From NCBI GenBank assembly GCA_001800135.1, contig MGUU01000010.1:51696-115695 (forward strand): DNA of 64,000 bases, in the 5' to 3' direction. The DNA is from Elusimicrobia bacterium RIFCSPLOWO2_02_FULL_39_32. GTDB lineage: Bacteria; Elusimicrobiota; Elusimicrobia; 2-02-FULL-39-32. Every line of letters starts with the position of its first letter. The first letter of the stretch is position 1. This document shows, in pieces, positions 42,158 through 49,867 of this stretch. A program made the position numbers and the translations under genes. The notes under the pieces are model-generated. The model was not told where the DNA came from and ran no database searches. It saw nothing but the letters and a program-made list of their open reading frames with translations.

Positions 42158-44169
42158 TTTACACTATTTTTGTTTACTAGTTTAAGAAATTCTTCTTCTT
42201 TTATCACCATAATTCCCAGTTCTTTTGCTTTTTTTAGCTTTGAACCTGGGTTTTCTCCACAAACAATCAAATCTGTATTTTTAGTGACTGAAGAACTGGG
42301 TGTTCCTCCGCATTGAATGAGAAGTTCCTCTGCTTGGGAGCGCGAAAGAGAGGAGAGTTCCCCTGTGAAAACCACTATTTTTTTTGTTAGCTGAGTTTTT
42401 TGATAAGAGATTTTTGGCTCTGTAAAATTAACCCCATAAACCTCAAGTTTTTCAATCAGTTTTTTTGTTTGGCTGGATTTAAAGAAATTTAAGATCGAAC
42501 GCGCAATAATAGGGCCGCACTCTTCTATTTGCAGTAATTCTTCCTCAGTCGCTTTCATTAAGTTTTTTAAGTGTGTAAAATGTTCAGCTAGAATTTTGCT
42601 AAGTTTTTCCCCCACATGCCGAATGCCTAAGGCAAATAATAATTTGGAAAAGGGACGGGACTTACTCTCTTTAATTTGTTTTAAGAGATTCTCAGATTTT
42701 TTTTCTTTAAATAGCGCGCACTTCAATAAATCTTCTTTTTTTAATTTATAGAGTTCAGAAAAATCTTGAACAAGTTTTTTTTGAAGCAGTTCATGGACAA
42801 TCGCCTCACCCAATCCTTCTATGTTCAAAGCGTCTCTGGAAGCATAATGAAGCAGCCCTCTTTCTAACTGCTCCGGACAAGAAGGGTTTAAACATCGCAG
42901 AGCTACTTCGCCTTCTTCATTAAAAATAGTTTCAGAACAGGAAGGGCATTCTCTAGGCGTAATGATTTTTTTACTGTTTTTGTCATGTTCTAAAACTCGG
43001 ATGATCTTTGGAATAACGTCCCCAGCTCTTTCAATCAGCACAGTGTCTCTTATCTGGACTTCCAGCCTTTCTATTTCATCGAAATTGTGCAGGGAGATAG
43101 AGGAGATGACTACACCTGCGCATTCAACAGGTTCTACTTTGGCAACAGGCGTCACGGTTCCTGTGCGGCCAACGGAAAATTCTACAGACAAAATTTTAGT
43201 TTTAGCTTGATGCGCTTTAAATTTAAAAGCAACAGCCCAGCGAGGGCTTTTAGCGGTTTCTCCTAGCAGCTTTTGGCCATGAAGGGGATTGCATTTAATC
43301 ACTAAACCATCAATTTCATAGGGAAGGGAAGCTCTTAAATTAAACCATTCCTCATAGATTTCACATACTTCTTGCGCGTTTTTAACAATTTTTAAACCAT
43401 TGCCAAGGGTTGGCAGGTGATAGGCTTTACAGGTCTCTATGAATTGACTATGGCTAGAGATTTTTAATTCTAAACTTAGAGCCCCTAGGGAATGAACACA
43501 AAATTGGAGATTTCTGCCTAATGTCATAGAAACATCTTTTTGTCTTAAAGAGCCAGAAGCCGCGTTTCTAGGGTTAGCAAAAGGTTTTAAATTTTTTTGT
43601 ATCAATTTGTGGTTTGTCAGCTCAAAATCTTTTTTTAAAAAATAAACCTCACCTCTGGCTTCAAACTGTTTTGGAAAAAAAGAAGTTTCTGAATAGAGTT
43701 TTAAAGGGATGCTGCGGATAGTCCTGGCATTGGCTGTTACATCTTCACCGATCATGCCGTCTCCGCGAGTGGCAGCTCTAACTAAAATTCCATTTTCGTA
43801 AGTAAGACTAAGGCTGACCCCGTCCATTTTGGGTTCAACCGCAACTTCTATTTTTTCATCCTTGCCTAAATTTTTTTCTAACCTATTCCACCATCCTTTA
43901 AATTCTTCTTTGGAATAAACATTTTCTAATGAGAGCATGGGGATAGAATGAGCGACTGGTTTAAAACTAGACTCTTGCTTTCCTCCTACTCTTTGGGTAG
44001 GTGAGTCTGGAGTAATGAGTTCAGGATGCTGAGATTCGAGTTCTTTTAGTTGGCCGATGAGATCATCAAATTCTTTATCTGTGATCTTAGGTTCATTTAA
44101 GACATAATAAGCATAGTTATAATTTTCAATTTTATCTTTAAGTTCTTTAATTCTATTCCGAACATCCAT
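42154..44169 (-). CDS. ligA: NAD+-dependent DNA ligase
   Basis: LigA seals nicks in replication and repair. In the 671-residue protein the adenylation lysine is Lys114 in VEPKMDG, and the N-terminal Ia domain contains YYVLNEP. RGDGMIGEDVT, the OB-fold segment and the zinc finger (CPSCSETIFNE ... CLNPSCPEQ) are present. HhH motifs follow (RHVGEKLSKILAEHF, GPIIARSILNFF), and the protein ends with a BRCT domain (KIVVFTGELSSLSRSQAEEL). All expected domains are intact. The gene is separated from nusB by a 165-nt gap. Confidence 0.97.
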   Translation of the reverse strand: MDVRNRIKELKDKIENYNYAYYVLNEPKITDKEFDDLIGQLKELESQHPELITPDSPTQRVGGKQESSFKPVAHSIPMLSLENVYSKEEFKGWWNRLEKNLGKDEKIEVAVEPKMDGVSLSLTYENGILVRAATRGDGMIGEDVTANARTIRSIPLKLYSETSFFPKQFEARGEVYFLKKDFELTNHKLIQKNLKPFANPRNAASGSLRQKDVSMTLGRNLQFCVHSLGALSLELKISSHSQFIETCKAYHLPTLGNGLKIVKNAQEVCEIYEEWFNLRASLPYEIDGLVIKCNPLHGQKLLGETAKSPRWAVAFKFKAHQAKTKILSVEFSVGRTGTVTPVAKVEPVECAGVVISSISLHNFDEIERLEVQIRDTVLIERAGDVIPKIIRVLEHDKNSKKIITPRECPSCSETIFNEEGEVALRCLNPSCPEQLERGLLHYASRDALNIEGLGEAIVHELLQKKLVQDFSELYKLKKEDLLKCALFKEKKSENLLKQIKESKSRPFSKLLFALGIRHVGEKLSKILAEHFTHLKNLMKATEEELLQIEECGPIIARSILNFFKSSQTKKLIEKLEVYGVNFTEPKISYQKTQLTKKIVVFTGELSSLSRSQAEELLIQCGGTPSSSVTKNTDLIVCGENPGSKLKKAKELGIMVIKEEEFLKLVNKNSVN

Positions 44170-44334
44170 GGTCTTTTAAAAGTCGCTTAACCCAAAATAT
44201 TCATTTGCTGCTGAGATATCCCCCCTTGACTTCGCTGGGGGAGAGGCGAGATGAAAAAATGGACTTTCTTTTTGTCAAAATCCACAATTTTACTATTTTC
44301 ATAACTCAGTGCTTTTTTTAGGCTAGTAGAAAAT
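44170..44334. other. Gap between nusB and ligA with a GC hairpin
   Basis: CCCCCC...TTCGCTGGGGG near 44221-44243 can pair as a 5-6-bp GC stem (either strand), but the minus-strand read has no T tract. It may be a weak terminator or a processing signal at the end of the rib-nusB run, or part of the ligA leader. Confidence 0.35.
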
Positions 44335-44739
44335 TTAGATTTTTCTTTCTCCCTTAATCTTGTCTAAGATTCCATTTACGAATTTACTGGAGTCTTCAGT
44401 AGAATAATTTTTTGAGATCTCAATCGCTTCATCAATGATCACTGAAATCGGGGTTTCTAAATCAGTAAGAATTTCAAAAGTGGAGATGCGCAGGATATTC
44501 CTATCAATTGCCGCCATTCTGCGAATGTCCCAATTTTCCGTATAGCGCCTAATCAGAGTGTCTATTTCTTCCTGACGATCCAAAACTCCAGAGAGCAAAT
44601 GTTTAGAAAAAATGGATAAGGGCCCTGGTAGGAGTTCAAAGCCTATTGCATTGAAAGCTGCTTCTTTGCTAAATCCGCACATGTCATGCAGGTATAAAGC
44701 TTGTAAGGCTAATTCCCTTGCCTGCCTTCTTAGTCCCAT
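44335..44739 (-). CDS. nusB: Transcription antitermination protein NusB
   Basis: This 134-residue all-helical protein binds boxA RNA with NusE for rRNA antitermination. The N-terminal signature RRQARELALQALYLHD and the C-terminal block ISVIIDEAIEISKNYSTEDSSKFVNGILDKI are both diagnostic. The start is ATG 44739, overlapping the end of ribH by 10 nt; ribH-nusB adjacency is common in bacteria. It closes the riboflavin gene run. Confidence 0.96.
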   Translation of the reverse strand: MGLRRQARELALQALYLHDMCGFSKEAAFNAIGFELLPGPLSIFSKHLLSGVLDRQEEIDTLIRRYTENWDIRRMAAIDRNILRISTFEILTDLETPISVIIDEAIEISKNYSTEDSSKFVNGILDKIKGERKI

Positions 44740-45152
44740 TGAATTTCAGCCATTAAAATTGCGGCTTCTGCGGCTTCTACGCCTTTATTGCTGGAACCTT
44801 TTCCTGAGCGCTCTTGGGCTTGCTTAAGATTGTCTGGGGTTAGGATTCCAAAGGTTATAGGAATTTTAGAAGAAATAGAGATTTGCATGATTCCATTAGC
44901 CACTGCTTGAGAAATGTATTCATTATGAGCAGTTTCCCCTTTTAAGATGCAGCCTAAACAGATTATGGCATTAAATTTTTTTTTCTCTGCAAGGCAGGAG
45001 GCTAAATAAGGAATTTCAAATGCTCCGGGAACCCAATAGACTGAGATATTTTTTTGTTGAATTTTCTGTTTTTTAAAGGCGGAGAGGGCTCCTTGCAATA
45101 ATTTTTGCGTAATACTTTGATTAAATCTGGAGACAATGATTGCAAATTTCAT
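44730..45152 (-). CDS. ribH: 6,7-Dimethyl-8-ribityllumazine synthase
   Basis: This enzyme makes lumazine from the RibA/RibD-derived pyrimidine and dihydroxybutanone phosphate. Motifs are IVSRFNQSITQKLL (near residue 6), VPGAFEIPYLASCLA (~45), ICLGCILKGETAHNEYISQ (~73-91, including the catalytic-site His in AHNEYI) and PITFGILTPDNLKQAQERS. The length of 140 is at the short end but complete. It overlaps ribBA by 4 nt and nusB by 10 nt. Confidence 0.97.
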   Translation of the reverse strand: MKFAIIVSRFNQSITQKLLQGALSAFKKQKIQQKNISVYWVPGAFEIPYLASCLAEKKKFNAIICLGCILKGETAHNEYISQAVANGIMQISISSKIPITFGILTPDNLKQAQERSGKGSSNKGVEAAEAAILMAEIQWD

Positions 45153-46351
45153 AAAACTTTAAGGTAATGTCCTAATTTTTCTTTTTTGGTTCTTAAGTAA
45201 TGGATATTTGAAGGATTGGATTTAATTTCTAACGGGACCCTTGCTGTCACTTTCAGGTGATAACCTTCCAAACCCACAATTTTTCTGGGGTTATTGGTCA
45301 TTAAACGGATGGTTGAGAGCCCTAAGTCAACTAAAATTTGAGCTCCAATCCCATATTCTCTTAGGTCCGGAGCAAAGCCAAGTTCTTTATTAGCTTCAAC
45401 TGTGTCTAGTCCTTTATCCTGTAAGGCATAAGAATGAAGTTTATTTTTTAAACCTATTCCCCTTCCTTCCTGGTGCATATATAAAACAACTCCCTGGCCG
45501 ATTTTTTCTATTTTTTTCAAAGCTGCTTCTAGTTGTTCTCCGCAATCACAGCGCAGAGAATGCAGCACATCCCCGGTAAAGCAGGAGGAGTGAACCCGAA
45601 CCAAAACATTTTTTTTGCCTCTAGGCTCCCCTTTCACTAAAGCCACATGATATTCATGCAGCACAGCGTCTTCATAAAGATGAAGGAGGAATTTTCCAGA
45701 TTTAGTTGGCAGCTCAGTAGAAACAACCCGGCGCACAAGTTTTTCTGTTTTCCTTCGGTATTCAATTAAATCTTGAATGGAAATAATTTTTAGTTTGTGT
45801 TTTTTAGAAAAATGAATCAGTTCCGGCATTCTAGCCATGGTGCCATTGTCATTCATAATTTCACAAATGACTCCAGCAGGGTAAAGTCCAGCCAGTTTTG
45901 CGCAGTCCACAGCTGCTTCTGTGTGGCCTGCGCGCACTAAAACCCCGCCTTCTTGATAGCGCAATGGAAAAACATGGCCAGGCCTTGCAAGATCTTCACC
46001 CTTAGTTTTTGGATTGATCAGGGTTTTAATGGTAGTTGCCCGGTCATGCGCTGAGATTCCGGTGGTCACCTCTTTTTTAGCGTCCACAGAAACTGTAAAG
46101 GCAGCCTCTTTGGTTTTGTCTGGTCTCTCAACCATGGGATGAATATTTAAAGTGTCTAGTCTTTCTCCCACAATCGCAACACAAATAAGGCCGCGCCCAT
46201 GGGTAGCCATAAAGTTAATATTTTGAGGGGTTACTTTTTGAGCGGGGATATACAGATCTCCCTCATTTTCTCTCCCTGGGTCATCTACGATGATCACCAT
46301 TTTTCCATTTTGGATTTCCTCAATTGCTTTTGGGATTGGAGTTAAAATCAT
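45149..46351 (-). CDS. ribBA: Bifunctional DHBP synthase / GTP cyclohydrolase II
   Basis: This 400-residue fusion provides both riboflavin precursors. The N-terminal RibB domain (1 to ~205) has DDPGRENEGDLYIPA, with the acidic metal-binding residues, THGRGLICVAI and RPGHVFPLRYQEGGVLVRAGHTEAAVD. The C-terminal RibA domain has RVHSSCFTGDVLHSLRCDCGEQ (three zinc Cys) and YMHQEGRGIGLKNKL. Both active sites look intact. It is followed by ribH with a 4-nt overlap and preceded by ribE after 67 nt; no FMN riboswitch is seen in that gap. Confidence 0.97.
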   Translation of the reverse strand: MILTPIPKAIEEIQNGKMVIIVDDPGRENEGDLYIPAQKVTPQNINFMATHGRGLICVAIVGERLDTLNIHPMVERPDKTKEAAFTVSVDAKKEVTTGISAHDRATTIKTLINPKTKGEDLARPGHVFPLRYQEGGVLVRAGHTEAAVDCAKLAGLYPAGVICEIMNDNGTMARMPELIHFSKKHKLKIISIQDLIEYRRKTEKLVRRVVSTELPTKSGKFLLHLYEDAVLHEYHVALVKGEPRGKKNVLVRVHSSCFTGDVLHSLRCDCGEQLEAALKKIEKIGQGVVLYMHQEGRGIGLKNKLHSYALQDKGLDTVEANKELGFAPDLREYGIGAQILVDLGLSTIRLMTNNPRKIVGLEGYHLKVTARVPLEIKSNPSNIHYLRTKKEKLGHYLKVL

Positions 46352-46418
46352 ATTTTTTCCTTTTTTATAAGCATGAACTATTTAATTTTTAAGATTGGGG
46401 CTTGCGCAAAAAATATTT

Positions 46419-47045
46419 TTATAATTCTTTGTTAATATTTTTAAATTTTAAAATGTTTTGCGTTTGTTTTAAAATTATTTTTGATAAAATATCTGCTTCC
46501 AAATTTACCGATTCACCAACCTGTTTTTTTCCTAAATTGGTATTTTTTTCCGTATAGGGAATAATCGAAACTGAAAAATTTTTATTTTTTGAATCCACAA
46601 TTGTTAAAGAAATTCCATTCACTGCAATTGAACCTTTTGGAATGATACATGGTTCTAAGAAATCAGGATAACTAAATCTATAGATTTTCGAGTTTCCCTG
46701 TTTTTTTATATCGTTTAAGATACCGGTAGAGTCAATATGACCTTGCACAAAATGGCCTCCAACTCTTGATCCAATTTGAAGGGAACGTTCCAAGTTTACC
46801 AGAGATCCTGCTTTTGCACATTTAAGTGTTGTTTTCTTTAATGTTTCTTCCGAAGCATCTACTTTAAATAGAGTTCCTAATGGAACTTTTTTTCTCTCAA
46901 CCACAGTTAAGCAAACCCCATCTATGGAGATGCTTTCTCCAACTGCCAGAGATTTAAATTGAGATTGAATAAAGAAACAAAGTCCTTTATCTTTTTTCCT
47001 AATCTCCTTTATTTTTCCCAGACCTTCAATAATGCCTGAAAACAT
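46419..47045 (-). CDS. ribE: Riboflavin synthase, alpha subunit
   Basis: Riboflavin synthase dismutates two lumazine molecules to riboflavin. The 208-residue protein has the two homologous lumazine-binding repeats. Repeat 1 opens MFSGIIEGLGKI and has SISIDGVCLTVVE; repeat 2 contains GGHFVQGHIDSTG and SIAVNGISLTIVD. The start at 47045 is the canonical MFSG. It lies between ribD (25-nt gap) and ribBA. Confidence 0.97.
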   Translation of the reverse strand: MFSGIIEGLGKIKEIRKKDKGLCFFIQSQFKSLAVGESISIDGVCLTVVERKKVPLGTLFKVDASEETLKKTTLKCAKAGSLVNLERSLQIGSRVGGHFVQGHIDSTGILNDIKKQGNSKIYRFSYPDFLEPCIIPKGSIAVNGISLTIVDSKNKNFSVSIIPYTEKNTNLGKKQVGESVNLEADILSKIILKQTQNILKFKNINKEL

Positions 47046-47070
47046 CGCTTAGTTCTTAACCCAAAACATT

Positions 47071-48189
47071 CTATTGGCTTGTGGAGTTCTTAAAACCAAC
47101 TGAATTTTTTGGTTTAATCCTGGCGCTTATCATTAAATCACAGCCGATTTTTTTAGTTTCCATTTTTTTAAGTCGCAAAGATTCTTTTATTCTTTGAAAT
47201 CCTTTGCCGTCAAAAACAGTGATCGCATCTTTTCCCCCAATGAGAATGGGAGCGATAAAAAAAAGAATTTCATCCACCTCGTTTTCCTCTAAAGCAATAG
47301 TTGAAGTGATCCCTCCGCCTTCAATCAAGAGTTTAGAAATCTCTCTTTTGGCGCATTCTTTTAAAAATTCATGGAAAGTAATATTACCATTTTGAGATTT
47401 TAGATAAATCCACTCAATGTTTTTTTCTACAATTTTTTTTCTTTTAGCCAAGGATGGCGATGAGTGAAATATCCATGTGGGAGCGCTGGAATTAAAAATT
47501 TTAAGATCTTTTGGCAGCTCCCCTGTTTTAGTCAAGACCATGCGCACAGGATTTCTGCCTTTGCCGTGGGAGGTGAGAGATGGGTTATCTTGACGAACCG
47601 TGTTTGCTCCTACAAGAATCCCATCCATTTCTGTGCGGAGAGTGTGGCTAAAATTTCTTGAAGCCTTTGAACTAATCCACTGGGAATTTTTAAGAGAGGT
47701 GGCGATTTTTCCGTCCAGAGACATTGCGGATTTTAAGATCACATAAGGTTTTTTTTGCGTCATATATTTTATGAAATACCTATTTAAGTCTTTAGCTTCG
47801 GGCTGGAAAAGACCGGTTTCAACTTGAATGCCGGCAAGTTTCAATTCCTTAAATCCTTTATTTCTAACCAAAGGGTTAGGGTCAGGTAGGCTGGATATTA
47901 CCTTGCGAATGCCTGCTTGAATAATGGCTCTGGTACAGGGCGGGGTTTTTCCCCAATGGCAGCAGGGTTCTAGATTGGTGTAAAGCGCGCCGCCTTTAGC
48001 ATTTTCTCCTGATTTTTTAAGAGCAACTATTTCTGCGTGAGGTCCGCCAAAGTTGGCATGAGTTCCCTGGCCAACAACTCTATTATTTTTGACAATTACA
48101 CAACCTACTAACGGGTTTGGGCTTGCTCCGCTAATCCCTTTTTTTGCTAAGTCAAAGGTAAGTTGAATCCATTTTTCATCTTCATTCAT
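47071..48189 (-). CDS. ribD: Riboflavin biosynthesis deaminase/reductase RibD
   Basis: This 372-residue bifunctional enzyme acts on the pyrimidine product of RibA. The N-terminal deaminase domain has GPHAEIVALKKSG (zinc His and catalytic Glu) and NLEPCCHWGKTPPC (two zinc Cys). The reductase domain starts near residue 150 (YVILKSAMSLDGKIAT), with WISSKASRNFSHTLR and LLIEGGG. Both domains look intact. It overlaps the upstream OmpA-like gene by 4 nt, so translation is coupled to an envelope protein gene, an unusual partner for riboflavin synthesis. Confidence 0.96.
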   Translation of the reverse strand: MNEDEKWIQLTFDLAKKGISGASPNPLVGCVIVKNNRVVGQGTHANFGGPHAEIVALKKSGENAKGGALYTNLEPCCHWGKTPPCTRAIIQAGIRKVISSLPDPNPLVRNKGFKELKLAGIQVETGLFQPEAKDLNRYFIKYMTQKKPYVILKSAMSLDGKIATSLKNSQWISSKASRNFSHTLRTEMDGILVGANTVRQDNPSLTSHGKGRNPVRMVLTKTGELPKDLKIFNSSAPTWIFHSSPSLAKRKKIVEKNIEWIYLKSQNGNITFHEFLKECAKREISKLLIEGGGITSTIALEENEVDEILFFIAPILIGGKDAITVFDGKGFQRIKESLRLKKMETKKIGCDLMISARIKPKNSVGFKNSTSQ

Positions 48190-49043
48190 TTAGTTTTCTG
48201 TGGCGGGTTAGAAGCTGCTTTTTGAGTTATTGAAGAAGCTATTTCTCTTGGAACCAAGGCGATTTCTATGCGCCGATTTTTACTGCGCCCTTCAGCAGTT
48301 GCATTGTCCGCTACTGGATGATATGGACCGTAACCAGCGGCATAGAGGTATTCTGGGTTCACTCCGCCTGCATCTTGAAGATAGCGGGCAACAGTAGTGG
48401 CTCTGGCTGTGGAAAGCTCCCAGTTAGAAGGAAATTTTTCTTTTAAAGAACCGCCAATTGGGATATTATCTGTATGGCCTTCAATTCGGATCTGTTTATC
48501 TTTAACTTTTTTTAAAATATTAGCCACCTTTTTTAATACCTGTTTTCCACCGTCATTAATTTCTGCTTCGCCAGAATTAAAAACAATTCTATCCACTAAA
48601 GAAACAGAAAGCTTATTTTGTAATTGGGTAATTTGAATGGAACCCTGCTGGATCTCTTTTTTCATGTCTGTAACCAGGCTGTCATAGGTGCCTTTTAATT
48701 TTTCCACTTCCAGGGCTTTTTCTTTTTCCACATCCTGTTTTTCTTTTACAAGGTCTGCTACTCTTTTTTGCAGTTCTCCCTTGCTAGATTCAAGATCTTT
48801 TAAAAGCTGTCCATTCGTTGTTTCAAGAGTGGCAACTTTGGCTTGGAGTTCTGTTTGGGTTTCATCCAATTTTTTTTGCAAGGACACTAGATTTTGATCG
48901 CACTCTTCACTTGTTTTTTTTGTTTGTTCCAGTTCACTTACTTTTTTTTCATATTCTTTTTTTGGGATCCTTCCCATGGCATAGGATAGAGACGAAATTC
49001 CAAGCATTGAGATAGAGACCATTAAGATTAGACTTTGCTTCAT
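48186..49043 (-). CDS. OmpA-family peptidoglycan-binding envelope protein
   Basis: This 285-residue protein has a signal peptide (MKQSLILMVSISMLG, cleavage near SYA-MGR, about residue 22) followed by a coiled coil (~30-140, Lys/Glu/Leu heptads such as LKKLDETQTELQAKVATLE-like). The C-terminal OmpA domain (~150-270) includes VFNSGEAEINDGG, IEGHTDNIPIGG (peptidoglycan-binding) and AGYGPYHPVADN...RSKNRRIEI. The form, coiled coil then OmpA without an N-terminal barrel, resembles proteins that tether the outer membrane or a motor to peptidoglycan. It sits first in the rib run, with a 50-nt gap to the phosphoesterase upstream. RBS: GGAGGA before ATG 49043. Confidence 0.93.
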   Translation of the reverse strand: MKQSLILMVSISMLGISSLSYAMGRIPKKEYEKKVSELEQTKKTSEECDQNLVSLQKKLDETQTELQAKVATLETTNGQLLKDLESSKGELQKRVADLVKEKQDVEKEKALEVEKLKGTYDSLVTDMKKEIQQGSIQITQLQNKLSVSLVDRIVFNSGEAEINDGGKQVLKKVANILKKVKDKQIRIEGHTDNIPIGGSLKEKFPSNWELSTARATTVARYLQDAGGVNPEYLYAAGYGPYHPVADNATAEGRSKNRRIEIALVPREIASSITQKAASNPPQKTK

Positions 49044-49093
49044 ATTGTTCCTCCTTAAAAGATAACTACATCTTCCTATAATTTTTCTTGCTT

Positions 49094-49831
49094 TTATCGT
49101 CCATAGCTTAAGCGCTCAATTAAAAAAAGAGGCAGGCTCGCTTGTTTCATTTTATCCTGCACAGCATGGATGTCATAACTGGAGCGCAAGCATTTAATTT
49201 CAAATTTTTCAGAGTCATAAATCACGCAGGCTGCGCGCGGATCTCCGTCCCTTGGCTGGCCAACAGAGCCCACATTTACAATGGTTTTAGCTTGTGAGTC
49301 GCACTTGAAAATTTCTCCATCACCTAAAGGTTTATGTTGGATCATTCCTAAAGAGTCTGAATAAAAAATTGAAGGCACATGCGTATGCCCTATAAAACAG
49401 ATAGGGGTTCTAAAATATTCAAGGTTATCTAAGTATTGTCTGGGGGTGAGAAGATATTCATCAATCGGGTCTCTGGGGCTTCCATGGGTTAGGGTAAATT
49501 GAGATCCGTCAATTAATCGTGGCAGCCGCATTAAAAAATTTTTATTTTCTTCTTTTAAGTGTCTTTTAGTCCAAATAATAGAGCGAGCCGCAAAATCATT
49601 AAACCATGTCAGTTCTTTTAAACCAGACACTGCGTAATCATGATTCCCGGCTGTAATTTGGATTTTTTTAAGGCCAATGATTCTTTGAACAACTTCATTT
49701 GGGTTTGGCCCATAGCCAACAATATCTCCCAGACACACAAAGGATTGAATTCTTTCTTTTTTAAAACAGGCAAGAACCGCTTCCAGAGCCTCCAGATTTG
49801 AATGAACATCTGAAAAAATGCCATAACGCAT
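49094..49831 (-). CDS. Calcineurin-like metallophosphoesterase (YfcE/MJ0936-like)
   Basis: This 245-residue binuclear-metal phosphoesterase starts MRYGIFSDVHSNLEAL, carrying the first metal ligands (Asp, His), then GDIVGYGPNP (GD motif), GNHDYAVSG (GNH) and GHTHVPSI (GHxH); NVGSVGQPRDGDP closes the family core. Such enzymes act on phosphodiesters including cyclic nucleotides and diadenosine polyphosphates, so the substrate cannot be assigned. It starts 36 nt after the smc stop and likely shares its transcript. Confidence 0.93.
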   Translation of the reverse strand: MRYGIFSDVHSNLEALEAVLACFKKERIQSFVCLGDIVGYGPNPNEVVQRIIGLKKIQITAGNHDYAVSGLKELTWFNDFAARSIIWTKRHLKEENKNFLMRLPRLIDGSQFTLTHGSPRDPIDEYLLTPRQYLDNLEYFRTPICFIGHTHVPSIFYSDSLGMIQHKPLGDGEIFKCDSQAKTIVNVGSVGQPRDGDPRAACVIYDSEKFEIKCLRSSYDIHAVQDKMKQASLPLFLIERLSYGR

Positions 49832-49867
49832 ATGACGATTTTATGAAATATCTTCGGACTTTTCAAA

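Noticed and set aside
46352..46418. FMN riboswitch for riboflavin genes
   Set aside because: I looked for the conserved RFN blocks upstream of ribD, ribE and ribBA and found none.
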